This document shows, one piece after another, positions 41,288 to 48,983 of a DNA stretch of 64,000 nucleotides. Each line of letters begins with the position of its first letter. The stretch's first letter is position 1. The DNA lies in the NCBI RefSeq assembly GCF_001936255.1, contig NZ_CP013704.1, positions 434,001-498,000 of the forward strand. Reading direction: 5' to 3'. Source of the DNA: Borrelia anserina Es (GTDB lineage Bacteria; Spirochaetota; Spirochaetia; Borreliales; Borreliaceae). The translations under genes and the position numbers were made by a program. The notes beneath the pieces are model-generated. The model was not told the origin of the DNA. It worked only from the letters and a program-made list of their open reading frames with translations, and searched no databases.

Positions 41288-42587
41288 TATTGATTTTGAA
41301 AAGGCCTTGGAGCTTTGTAAAAAGGGTGATTTTAAGAATGCTCTTTTAAAGCTGGATGTTTTTGATGAAAGTTTTGATTCTCTGGCTCTTAAATCTCTAA
41401 TTTATTTTAAACTAAAAGATTATAAGGCGCTTTTATATGTATTAGATACTTATCCTGTTTTAAGTGAGTATAGTTTTTTAATGAAACTCTTACATTATGG
41501 TAATCCTGAAATTCAGGAAGATAGATTGAGTTATTTCCAAAATTATAATCTTGGTGTTTTTTATTTTGGGTTAAGAAATTATGAAAATTCTTTGAGTTGT
41601 TTCTTAAAGGCTATTGAACAGTGTCCCAGCTTAATTCAGGCTATTAATAATGCTGCTATTGTGTTTGAGATACTTGGCAGAAAAGATGAGGCTGGCCAGA
41701 TGATTGTTAAAGCGGCTAATGTGGATGAAAATAATGCTCTTATTAAATTGAATGCTTGGTTTTTAAAAAGTAATTGTATATTCAAGGGCACTAAGCCATT
41801 TGAGATAGATAAGAACTTTTCAGGGGTTAATCTTGCTCTTATTGTTAATTATTTAATGTATTATCTTTATTCTATTGGAGAGATAAGTGTTGCAATTAAA
41901 CTTTCCGAGAGGTTTTTAACAGATTTAAGTTATTCTAAATATATTTGGCATAATAGGGCAACTATTTTGCATAAGATAGGTAGTATGACACAAGCCACTA
42001 GATCTTATGTGAAAGCTATTTTGAGTTTTCCTAATATCTACACAGTATACAATATGCATATTGCTACAATAGAACTGTTAAATTTTTCTCCTAAAAAATC
42101 TATTGATAGGTTGTTATTAGATTATCATGATATAAATTTGGTTTATTTTTATGCTTTTTTATTTTTTTTAAGGAATCGTGATCTTGAAGATGCTCATTTT
42201 TATATAAAAAAACTTTGTGAGATTGAACCGGATACTTATTCTGAATTCTTGAATTTACTCGAATTTAGAGAAGATATTTCAATTGAAGAATTATTAAATG
42301 AGTTTGCAATGGCTTTAAAGGGCAAGTGGGCATTGGAGTATTTGTTCTTTATTGATAATTCCTTGAATTTGAAAGATCCTGTTTTTATATTTGACTATGA
42401 TATTAGGCTTTGTCCATATATTTGGAAAATTAAAGATGAACATATTGAACTTAGAGCTAGCAACAGTGAAGTAGAGACTATCGAGAGAATTTTTTCAGAT
42501 GAACTTACAAGAATTAAAATGGATGTTGCAATTAAAGATATTAGGGATTTAATCGTAGCTTATAGGGATTTTAGGATTAATTATTAG
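41280..42587 (+). CDS. Tetratricopeptide-repeat protein
   Basis: A 435-residue protein without a clear signal peptide. TPR-like helix pairs are seen at about residues 3-35 (EKALELCKKGDFKNALLKLD), 88-122 (YNLGVFYFGLRNYENSLSCFLKAIEQCPSLIQAINNAAIVFEILGRKDEAGQMIVKAA) and 220-255 (YIWHNRATILHKIGSMTQATRSYVKAI). It is probably a protein-interaction scaffold. The start overlaps the secreted LamG/FN3 gene by 8 bp, so the two are coexpressed. No catalytic motif is seen. Confidence 0.82.
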   Translation: MNNIDFEKALELCKKGDFKNALLKLDVFDESFDSLALKSLIYFKLKDYKALLYVLDTYPVLSEYSFLMKLLHYGNPEIQEDRLSYFQNYNLGVFYFGLRNYENSLSCFLKAIEQCPSLIQAINNAAIVFEILGRKDEAGQMIVKAANVDENNALIKLNAWFLKSNCIFKGTKPFEIDKNFSGVNLALIVNYLMYYLYSIGEISVAIKLSERFLTDLSYSKYIWHNRATILHKIGSMTQATRSYVKAILSFPNIYTVYNMHIATIELLNFSPKKSIDRLLLDYHDINLVYFYAFLFFLRNRDLEDAHFYIKKLCEIEPDTYSEFLNLLEFREDISIEELLNEFAMALKGKWALEYLFFIDNSLNLKDPVFIFDYDIRLCPYIWKIKDEHIELRASNSEVETIERIFSDELTRIKMDVAIKDIRDLIVAYRDFRINY

Positions 42588-42602
42588 GATTGAAAATTTT
42601 TG

Positions 42603-42630
42603 TTGACAATATATATTACTCTAATATACT
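42603..42630 (+). promoter_or_regulatory. Promoter of tRNA-Ser(GCU)
   Basis: TTGACA (42603-42608) and TATACT (42625-42630) with a 16-bp spacer lie about 20 bp before the tRNA. They follow the stop codon of the TPR gene at once. Confidence 0.75.
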
Positions 42631-42651
42631 ATTTTATTGGTATGGATGTAA

Positions 42652-42741
42652 GGAGAGATGCCAGAGTGGCCGAATGGGGCTTCCTGCTAAGAAGTTGTCC
42701 TCTCAAAAAGGGGACCATGGGTTCGAATCCCATTCTCTCCG
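42652..42741 (+). tRNA. tRNA-Ser (anticodon GCU)
   Basis: A 90-nt class II tRNA. The acceptor stem GGAGAGA pairs with TCTCTCC, the anticodon loop CTGCTAA gives GCT, the long variable arm is GTCCTCTCAAAAAGGGGAC, the T arm is ATGGGTTCGAATCCCAT and the discriminator is G. It reads AGC and AGU. Confidence 0.96.
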
Positions 42742-42807
42742 TAGAGAATTTTTATTAAGGATTATCTTGACAAAGATTTCTTTAGTTTATTAGTATGATA
42801 ATAACTT

Positions 42808-42893
42808 GGAGAGGTGGCAGAGTGGTTTAATGCTACGGTCTTGAAAACCGTCGTAGGTGTAGCCTACCGTGAGTTCGAATCTCACCCTCTCCG
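42808..42893 (+). tRNA. tRNA-Ser (anticodon UGA)
   Basis: An 86-nt class II tRNA. GGAGAGG pairs with CCTCTCC, the anticodon loop CTTGAAA gives TGA, the long variable arm is CGTAGGTGTAGCCTACG-like, the T arm is GTGAGTTCGAATCTCAC and the discriminator is G. A TTGACA (42767-42772) and TATGAT (42794-42799) upstream are 21 bp apart, too far for a normal promoter, so it may be read from the preceding tRNA promoter. Confidence 0.96.
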
Positions 42894-42924
42894 TTGCTTG
42901 TTTTATTATAAGCAAATGAAGTTA

Positions 42925-43614
42925 TCAAGTTTCATTAGTATTGTCTATTGGAAATGTAAATTCAGCTTTTCTATCTGAGTGTGAGCCTATTATGAGTGTG
43001 TCATAAAAAATGATCACATTATTATTTTTAAAATAATATTTATATTTTTTGAAAGCTTCTTCAAATTCTTTTTCAAATTCAGATTCGTTGTTGGCATAAA
43101 TGCTAAATTTTCTAAAATCTTTCTTTACCTGTTCTCTTAATACCTGTATCAAAGAGTCTAATTGATCTTTTGAAATTATATTTGATAATTTTATTTTTTC
43201 TTGTCCACGTAGATTGACTGGATGATATGTTGTAAGTCCATTTGCATCATTTTTTGCTGTTGTGTATTGGCTATATAGAATTGATGTTATTTTAAGGTCT
43301 GGGTTTGCGAATATTTCAAAATTAGAGTAATAAGAAAATTCATATGTATGTTTTTGTGATTTTCTTGTTTTAAGAAATTCAGTTTCATTATAAATTTTCC
43401 ATTCTTTTATAAGCTCTTCAAAACCAAGTTCTAGGCCTTTTATGATGGGGATTTTAGCATCTATATGAAAAATATTGTTATTTGCATCAGTGATAGTTTC
43501 TTTAATAATTTTTTTTTCAATATTAACTTCAGAACTTTCTACCTTTTTTTCATGTTTTTTACATGATATTAATAGTAATAATATTGATATTATAATTGGA
43601 AGTTTAATTGGCAT
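42925..43614 (-). CDS. Lipoprotein with DUF3298 (RsiV-like) domain
   Basis: A 229-residue predicted lipoprotein. MPIKLPIIISILLLLISC is a signal peptide ending in the lipobox LISC, with Cys18 as the lipidated residue, followed by Lys/Glu-rich residues. The C-terminal half (LTTYHPVNLRGQEKIKLSNIISKDQLDSLIQVLREQV ... NNNVIIFYDTLIIGSHSDRKAEFTFPI) has the layout of DUF3298 with a preceding DUF4163-like part, as in RsiV and PdaC. Function in Borrelia is unknown. It is divergent from tRNA-Arg across a palindromic promoter region. Confidence 0.85.
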   Translation of the reverse strand: MPIKLPIIISILLLLISCKKHEKKVESSEVNIEKKIIKETITDANNNIFHIDAKIPIIKGLELGFEELIKEWKIYNETEFLKTRKSQKHTYEFSYYSNFEIFANPDLKITSILYSQYTTAKNDANGLTTYHPVNLRGQEKIKLSNIISKDQLDSLIQVLREQVKKDFRKFSIYANNESEFEKEFEEAFKKYKYYFKNNNVIIFYDTLIIGSHSDRKAEFTFPIDNTNET

Positions 43615-43688
43615 TCATTGCTCCTTTTGATAAATGAATTAATGTTTTTATTTCTAAGAATATTTTTGAATATTTGTTATAAACTTGA

Positions 43689-43726
43689 TTTTATTGTAAT
43701 AAATAATAATTTTTATTACAATAAAA
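43689..43726. promoter_or_regulatory. Palindromic divergent promoter for tRNA-Arg and the lipoprotein gene
   Basis: The arms 43689-43703 and 43712-43726 are a perfect 15-bp inverted repeat with an 8-bp centre. On the + strand TTGTAA (43694-43699) and TACAAT (43717-43722) are 17 bp apart, ending 15 bp before tRNA-Arg. Because of the symmetry the same -35 and -10 exist on the - strand, pointing to the lipoprotein gene. The positions are read directly; promoter function is inferred. Confidence 0.65.
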
Positions 43727-43737
43727 ATTAAGTACTT

Positions 43738-43811
43738 GTGCCCATAGCTCAGCTGGATAGAGCATTAGATTGCGGTTCTGAAGGTCAGAGGTTCAAATCC
43801 TCTTGGGCACG
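43738..43811 (+). tRNA. tRNA-Arg (anticodon GCG)
   Basis: A 74-nt tRNA. GTGCCCA pairs with TGGGCAC, the D loop AGCTGGATA contains the A20 arginine identity base, and the anticodon stem-loop is TTAGA-TTGCGGT-TCTGA, giving GCG. The T arm is AGAGGTTCAAATCCTCT and the discriminator is G. Most bacteria use ACG (modified to ICG) for this codon box, so the genomic G34 is unusual. Confidence 0.9.
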
Positions 43812-43827
43812 AAAGTTATTGGATTTT

Positions 43828-43914
43828 GGAGAGATGGCCGAGTGGCTTAAGGCGCACGCTTGGAAAGCGTGTATACATGAAAATGTATCATGGGTTCGAA
43901 TCCCATTTTCTCCG
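43828..43914 (+). tRNA. tRNA-Ser (anticodon GGA)
   Basis: An 87-nt class II tRNA. GGAGAGA pairs with TTTCTCC (one G-U), the anticodon loop TTGGAAA gives GGA, the long variable arm contains TATACATGAAAATGTATCA, and the discriminator is G. It lies 16 bp after tRNA-Arg and 3 bp before the SRP RNA, so these are probably one transcript. Confidence 0.95.
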
Positions 43915-43917
43915 ATT

Positions 43918-44010
43918 CCTAGGATCCGCACTATTGAGTGTTACCTAATCCCGTCAGGACTGGAAAGTAGCAGCGGTAAGTGATTACTCAATGAGTGTGT
44001 ACATCTTAGG
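43918..44010 (+). ncRNA. ffs: Signal recognition particle RNA (small bacterial type)
   Basis: The apical domain reads CCCGTCAGGACTGGAAAGTAGCAGCGGT, matching the conserved SRP helix 8 with its symmetric loop and GGAA tetraloop. The terminal stem is CCTAGGAT with ATCTTAGG, giving a hairpin of about 93 nt that lacks an Alu domain, as in E. coli 4.5S RNA. A T-rich run follows. It lies upstream of dnaX, a placement seen in many bacteria. The 5' end is almost contiguous with tRNA-Ser(GGA). Confidence 0.93.
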
Positions 44011-44183
44011 ATAAATTTTTTGTTTTGTTTAAATTGGTAAGTATATTTTTAAAATTAATACTAAAAAGAGATTGACATTATTGATATATATCTTGTCAAG
44101 GAATAATTTTGATTGTTTTAATACTTTTGATTTTATGAGATTTAAGGTTTAAGTGAGATTTCTGTTAGTGTATGGGGGATGGG

Positions 44184-45833
44184 ATGATATCTGTAAGAGG
44201 TACTGCCATTAAGAGGCGTCCTAGAGATTTTAATTCTCTTGAGGGGCAAGATTTTGTTGTTGAAACCTTAAAACATTCAATAGAAAATAATAAGATAGCA
44301 AATGCTTATATATTTTCAGGCCCACGAGGAGTTGGTAAGACTTCTTCTGCAAGGGCTTTTGCACGGTGTTTAAACTGCCATGCAGGACCAACAATTACGC
44401 CTTGTGGTATGTGTTTTAGTTGTAAATCGATTGATAATGATAATAGTATTGATATTATTGAGATTGATGGTGCGTCAAATACTTCTGTTCAAGATGTTAG
44501 ACAAATTAAAGAAGAGATAATGTTTCCTCCTGCTAATTCTAGGTATAGGGTTTATATTATTGATGAAATACATATGCTTTCAAATTCTGCTTTCAATGCT
44601 CTTTTAAAAACAATTGAAGAACCTCCTAGTTATATTGTTTTTATTTTTGCTACGACAGAGGTGTACAAGCTTCCTGATACAATAAAGAGTAGGTGCCAAC
44701 ATTTTAATTTTAGGCTTTTGCCTTTAGATAAGATTTATAAGATGTTAAGGCATGTTTGCATTGAAGATAACATTCAATATGATGATGAGGCTTTGAGGTG
44801 GATTGCTTATAAGAGTGGAGGGAGTGTAAGGGATGCTTATACTCTCTTTGATCAAATTGTGTCATTAAGTAATTCCAACATAAAATTTGAACATATTAGA
44901 TCTAAGATAGGGTTAACTAATGATGAATTTTTAGAAAAATTGGCATTAAGCATTCTAAGTGATGATTTAAAAGGATTGCTTTGTGTTTTAGATTCTGTCT
45001 TTTTAACTGGGATTTCATGTGAGCAATTTTTGCTTGATGCGATTGAATTTTTTAGAGAAATATTATTTCTAAAATTAGATATTAAAAATCTTACGTTTAT
45101 TGGTATTAAGTCTGAGAGTTTAAAAGAAAAGTTATTAAGTTTTGATTTAAAACATGTTGAGCGAAGTATTAGTGTTTTGCTTGAAACTTATAGGAATTTG
45201 CAGTTTTCAGTAAATCCTAAATATGAACTTGAGATTAATTTTATTAAGATACTTAGACTTAAAGATTATGTGCCAAGTCATGTTTTAATTAAACAAATTC
45301 AGGATATCGAAACTAAGTTGCTTGATGAGATCAGTTTTAATTTAAATGATGCTGATTTTGATACTGATTTAAAACCAGAATTAGATAATATTTCTTCAGG
45401 AGAACCGGTAGAACTGGGTTTAGATGAAGTTGATACTGTATTAAAGAATGAAGTTAAAGACTCTACATATCTTGACTTTGATGATGGTGGTGATATTGAT
45501 GAGATTTTTGTAGAGCCTAAAGATAGTTTTGATAAGGTACATGATAATGATAAAATTAAAGAAAGTTTTATTTATTTAGTATCTAAGTATGTTCAAACTT
45601 TAGTATATTCAGGAGAGGTATTGATTGATAATGGAGTGCTTTATTATAAGATTTTTAGTGGGTTTGAGTATAATCAGTTACAAGCTTATCAGAATGAAAT
45701 AAGGGCCGAATTTTATAAAGAATTTCCTAGATTGAATGTTGTCTTTCAAAAGGAGTTTAAAGATAACGATGAGTTTGATAATGAGGTAGTGAAGATCAAG
45801 AATATTTTTGGAGCAAGTGAGGTGAAAGAGTAA
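44184..45833 (+). CDS. dnaX: DNA polymerase III gamma/tau subunit
   Basis: DnaX is the clamp-loader ATPase. It has Walker A GPRGVGKTSSARAFA, a zinc-binding CLNC...PCGMCFSC cluster, Walker B VYIIDEIHMLS, and sensor EPPSYIVFIFATTE, followed by a C-terminal tau-like region of about 230 residues, partly acidic. I start it at ATG 44184 (MISVRGTAIKRRPRDF), 5 nt after GGGGG. An in-frame ATG at 44172 lacks a ribosome site and would add four residues. The ebfC gene follows after 3 bp, giving the common dnaX-ybaB-recR operon. Confidence 0.96.
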   Translation: MISVRGTAIKRRPRDFNSLEGQDFVVETLKHSIENNKIANAYIFSGPRGVGKTSSARAFARCLNCHAGPTITPCGMCFSCKSIDNDNSIDIIEIDGASNTSVQDVRQIKEEIMFPPANSRYRVYIIDEIHMLSNSAFNALLKTIEEPPSYIVFIFATTEVYKLPDTIKSRCQHFNFRLLPLDKIYKMLRHVCIEDNIQYDDEALRWIAYKSGGSVRDAYTLFDQIVSLSNSNIKFEHIRSKIGLTNDEFLEKLALSILSDDLKGLLCVLDSVFLTGISCEQFLLDAIEFFREILFLKLDIKNLTFIGIKSESLKEKLLSFDLKHVERSISVLLETYRNLQFSVNPKYELEINFIKILRLKDYVPSHVLIKQIQDIETKLLDEISFNLNDADFDTDLKPELDNISSGEPVELGLDEVDTVLKNEVKDSTYLDFDDGGDIDEIFVEPKDSFDKVHDNDKIKESFIYLVSKYVQTLVYSGEVLIDNGVLYYKIFSGFEYNQLQAYQNEIRAEFYKEFPRLNVVFQKEFKDNDEFDNEVVKIKNIFGASEVKE

Positions 45834-45836
45834 GAC

Positions 45837-46136
45837 ATGGGAGTAAATCCATTAGATTTTTTAAAGAGTATGTCTAGTTTTAAAGATAATATTGACAATA
45901 TTAAGAAAGAAATATCTCAAATCATTGTCTATGGCAGAGCAGGAAGCGATGTTATTGTTGTTGAGATGAATGGAGAGTTTATTGTTAAAAAAGTTTCAAT
46001 TAAAGAAGAGTTTTTTAGTGACTTAGATAATGAAGCTCTTGAACATATGATGAAATCGGCTTTTAATGATGCTATTTCTAAAGTTAAAGAAGAAATAAAA
46101 TCGAAGACAATGGGTTCTATTCCGTTTGGGATTTAA
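45837..46136 (+). CDS. ebfC: Nucleoid-associated protein EbfC (YbaB family)
   Basis: A 99-residue YbaB/EbfC protein. The pattern SMSSFKDNIDNIKKEISQIIVYGRAGSDVIVVEMNGEFIVKKVSIKEEF and DLEDLIxxAxNDAxxK-like DNEALEHMMKSAFNDAISKVKEEIKSKT is the family signature. In B. burgdorferi this protein is a DNA-binding nucleoid protein, also known for binding erp operator DNA. It lies between dnaX and recR, as in most bacteria, 3 bp after dnaX. Confidence 0.95.
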   Translation: MGVNPLDFLKSMSSFKDNIDNIKKEISQIIVYGRAGSDVIVVEMNGEFIVKKVSIKEEFFSDLDNEALEHMMKSAFNDAISKVKEEIKSKTMGSIPFGI

Positions 46137-46141
46137 GATTT

Positions 46142-46726
46142 GTGATTATACAAGATTTAATTGTTTTGGTTTCTAAGTTGCCAGGTATAGGTAAAAAGAC
46201 TGCAGCACGAGTGGTTTATGATATTCTGTATAACGGCGAAGGATATGCAAAAGATCTGGGACAAATGTTAATTAAGCTCCATTCTAGGATAAAACAATGT
46301 AAAAGTTGTTACAACTTTTCTGAGGGAGAATTTTGTGATATTTGTGTGGATTTAAGTAGAAATAAAGATATAATTTGCGTTGTGGAGATGCCACAAGACT
46401 TAGAGGTTATTGAGTCTACTAAGGAGTATGATGGATTCTATTTTGTGCTTCATGGTCATCTTGATCCTTTAAGAAATATTGGTCCAGGTAGGTTAAATAT
46501 TGACAAATTAGAAGATTATGTTAGAACACTTGGGGCTAGGGAAGTGATTGTTGCTACGGAATTTAGTATTGAAGGAGATGTAACGGCAAATTATATTAGT
46601 AGTGTTTTAAAGAATTTAGATATTAATGTTACAAGAATAGCGTCTGGTCTTCCTGTTGGGGGTAGCATTAGTAGTGCAGATAAGATTACTGCTATGAGGG
46701 CTTTGCGTTTAAGACTTAAGATGTAA
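46142..46726 (+). CDS. recR: Recombination mediator protein RecR
   Basis: RecR works with RecF and RecO to load RecA on gapped DNA. The 194-residue protein has the N-terminal helix-hairpin-helix LPGIGKKTAARVVYDIL, the four-cysteine zinc finger CKSCYNFSEGEFCDIC, and the TOPRIM domain (ICVVEMPQDLEVIESTKEYDGFYFVLHG, EVIVATEFSIEGDVTANYI) with GLPVGG near the end. The start is GTG at 46142, 5 bp after ebfC. It is the last gene of the dnaX operon. Confidence 0.95.
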   Translation: MIIQDLIVLVSKLPGIGKKTAARVVYDILYNGEGYAKDLGQMLIKLHSRIKQCKSCYNFSEGEFCDICVDLSRNKDIICVVEMPQDLEVIESTKEYDGFYFVLHGHLDPLRNIGPGRLNIDKLEDYVRTLGAREVIVATEFSIEGDVTANYISSVLKNLDINVTRIASGLPVGGSISSADKITAMRALRLRLKM

Positions 46727-47032
46727 TATTTGAAAAATATTTTTATGGCTTTTAAAAATTGTTTTGAGTAATTTTTCGATTGTTTAAATATTAGCTTTAA
46801 TTTTTGGTTTTTTTGGGTGGGTAAGGCTTATTTGTAAGTGTATCTTTTGTAAATCTAATTGACTATGTGGTAGAGTACTTTAATATTTACTTATATTTAT
46901 TATGTTAATTTAAAAAAAAATCAGCTTTTTTTGATAATTTTTTGTTTATTGTTTTGAAATTAATGTTTTTAAAGTCAATAAATTATGTCTTATAATTAAC
47001 TTGAATTTTGTTGAAAACGTTAGGAGGTCTTT
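46727..47032. other. Intergenic region between recR and ndk
   Basis: 306 bp, T-rich on the + strand with stops in all frames. A TATAAT at 46991-46996 with a weak TTTAAA (46968-46973) 17 bp upstream could be the ndk promoter, and GGAGG precedes the ndk ATG. Nothing else is recognisable. Confidence 0.4.
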
Positions 47033-47542
47033 ATGTCTACTTTGATACAAAGAACTTTGTGTATTATTAAGCCTGATGGCGTTAGAAGGGGTTTGATTGG
47101 TAATGTAATTTCTAGATTTGAAAGGGTAGGATTGAAAATTGTGGCCACTAAGATGATTTTAGTTAATAGAGAAATAGCTGAGACTCATTATGCGTATGAT
47201 GATATTGCTTTAAGGCATGGCGAGTTTGTTTGGCAGGCTTTGATTGATTTTATAATGAGTTCTCCAGTTTTTGTGTTTGTTGTTGAGGGTATTGAAGCTG
47301 TTGAGGTTGTTAGAAAATTTTGTGGTTCTACAGAACCAAAAATAGCTTCTCCTGGAACAATAAGGGGTGATTTTGCTTATCATAGTTTGAAGTATGCTAA
47401 TGAGAAAAAGTTTGCGATTTATAATGTAATCCATGCTTCTGCAAATATTGTTGATGCTCTTCGTGAAATACCTATTTGGTTTAGAGAAGATGAAATTTTA
47501 ACTTATAAAAGGGATGATGAACTTGAGCATTATTATAGTTGA
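47033..47542 (+). CDS. ndk: Nucleoside diphosphate kinase
   Basis: Ndk transfers phosphate from ATP to other NDPs, balancing NTP pools. The 169-residue protein has LCIIKPDGVRRGLIG (nucleotide-binding Lys), GTIRGDFA, and the active-site histidine in NVIHASAN, where most enzymes have NxxHGSDS. About 25 residues longer than typical bacterial Ndk, owing to the C-terminal tail (IPIWFREDEILTYKRDDELEHYY). AGGAGG lies 7 nt before ATG. It matters here because the purine salvage route in this genome looks reduced. Confidence 0.95.
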   Translation: MSTLIQRTLCIIKPDGVRRGLIGNVISRFERVGLKIVATKMILVNREIAETHYAYDDIALRHGEFVWQALIDFIMSSPVFVFVVEGIEAVEVVRKFCGSTEPKIASPGTIRGDFAYHSLKYANEKKFAIYNVIHASANIVDALREIPIWFREDEILTYKRDDELEHYYS

Positions 47543-47544
47543 AT

Positions 47545-48276
47545 ATGAATGCTACAATATAGTCTATTTTGAAATGGATTGGTGGTAAGGAAAATTTATC
47601 GAAAGCTATTTTAAGTAATATTGCCTTTCCTTTTAATAAGCATAATGGACTTTTTATAGGAGGAGTATTATTATATTGTGGGGTAATTTTATTAATGAGG
47701 ATTTAACTAATTTAGAAAAGATATGTATTTTCCCTTTATTTAACTAAAACTTGTTATAATGATCTTTATGAGGAGAATAGAAAGGGGAGATTTAATATAC
47801 CTTTTAGTAAACATAATAAAGTTGACCTTTATAGAATTGAAAATTTGTAATTGGCTTTTAAGCTTTTGGGGGAGGTTAAGGTTGTGAATCTATTTTTTTT
47901 GTGTGATTGATTTCATAGATAAAGATGATTTTGTCTATCTTGATCTATCTTATGTATCTCTTGTTCAGAAAACAAATAACTTTGAAAGTTGTAGTAGATA
48001 TAGGTTGGATTTAAAAATGTATAGTAACTTATTAAGTTTTTTAAACAAGATGGATAAGAAAGGAGCTAAGTTTTTGCTTTCAAATTTTAATACTGATTCT
48101 GGTCTTTAGCTATTAGAAACTATAATTTTAATTTTGTTGATTCTAAAAGATTTGTATTTGTTAATTCAAATCTAGTTAAACATGGTAGTATGAAAGCATA
48201 TTTAGTGAAAAATTTTTATGGATATTTCATAATTTTTACAGTATTCGTGGACAAGCATAAAAACGAGCTGTTTTAA
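47545..48276 (+). pseudogene. Decayed DNA adenine methyltransferase (Dam/DpnM type)
   Basis: Pieces of an alpha-class N6-adenine methyltransferase lie in order in different frames. ATG at 47545 meets a stop at codon 6, then SILKWIGGKENLSKAI carries the KWxGGK motif and FIGG the SAM motif (DPFxGxG region). After a shift comes NFINEDLTNLEK (family DINEDLINxY). Next, at 47740-47850, LTKTCYNDLYEENRKGRFN is the hallmark LNKTCFNGLYRxNxKGxFN. Finally, at 47905-48109, DFVYLDLSY stands for the catalytic DFVYxDPPY, with both prolines lost, followed by KKGAKFLLSNFN (family KRGxxxLLSNSD). At least three frame changes or stops are needed. The C-terminal recognition part is barely discernible. It lies between ndk and lptC. 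Confidence 0.85.
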
Positions 48277-48446
48277 AGGAAAATATGGATTTCATAAGCG
48301 ATTTATATTATTAATCTTTTATATTTAAAAGATGTAAATGATGGTTACCTAAACTTGATGAATGATATTTGTATTAAATTTTAGGTATTTACTTTTTAAT
48401 AGAGGAGTTTAAGGGTATTTTTTGGTGAGTTTGTGTAAGGACTTGT

Positions 48447-48983
48447 ATGATGGGATTTGCTTGGTTTTATTGTTTGCTACCTTTTCTTTTCTTAAATTGC
48501 ACTTTCGATTACGAAAAATATTCTGATAGGACAGAGACAGCTAAGGAGACTCCTTCAATACAAATATTGGGTATTAGTTATCATAATGTTTTAGGTGGCA
48601 AAAAGCAAACTATATTGGAAGCTTTAAGCTTTAATTATTTTAATTATTATAAACTTTATAAAGTTGACAATGGAAGATTTTTGCATCATGTTTTAAAAAA
48701 TCGATTTTCAGGTAAATTTAATAGATTAGAGGGTTCTCATGTTACTAACGATTTAGACATGAAAGATTCTGTGGAGTTAAAGGTAGAAGATTTGGATAAC
48801 TATTATTTAATTAATACCAATAGACTTTTATGGAAAGATGGTGAGAAAAAATTATTCTCTCCTCCAAATGAGTTGGTCTCGATTAGATTTGATGAGAGTA
48901 ATGTAATTGGGCATGGATTTTCATATTTTTTAAAGAGTAATAATTTTTATTTTTATTCTGGCATTGAAGGATTTATAAAATGA
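48447..48983 (+). CDS. lptC: LptC-like protein
   Basis: A 178-residue exported protein. MMGFAWFYCLLPFLFLNC is a signal sequence or anchor ending in a possible lipobox (FLNC). Residues about 125-175 (VEDLDNYYLINTNRLLWKDGEKKLFSPPNELVSIRFDESNVIGHGFSYFLKSNNFYF) match the final strands of the LptC/OstA fold, where W-x-D-x-x-x-x-L-x-x-P and I-x-G-x-G are typical. LptC links the LptBFG exporter to LptA. The 4-bp overlap with lptA and the following lptB make this a clear lptCAB cluster. The assignment rests partly on that context. Confidence 0.78.
   Translation: MMGFAWFYCLLPFLFLNCTFDYEKYSDRTETAKETPSIQILGISYHNVLGGKKQTILEALSFNYFNYYKLYKVDNGRFLHHVLKNRFSGKFNRLEGSHVTNDLDMKDSVELKVEDLDNYYLINTNRLLWKDGEKKLFSPPNELVSIRFDESNVIGHGFSYFLKSNNFYFYSGIEGFIK

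Noticed and set aside
42894-42916. Terminator after tRNA-Ser(UGA)
   Set aside because: TTGCTT and AAGCAA could pair, but the stem is short and no proper T-run follows on either strand.
44184-45833. Programmed frameshift in dnaX
   Set aside because: No AAAAAAG slippery run with a following hairpin is visible, so there is no sign of separate gamma and tau products.
47903-48109. A 68-residue stand-alone small protein
   Set aside because: Its sequence is the catalytic-domain piece of the dam-like pseudogene, including a ruined DPPY motif, and it has no ribosome site.
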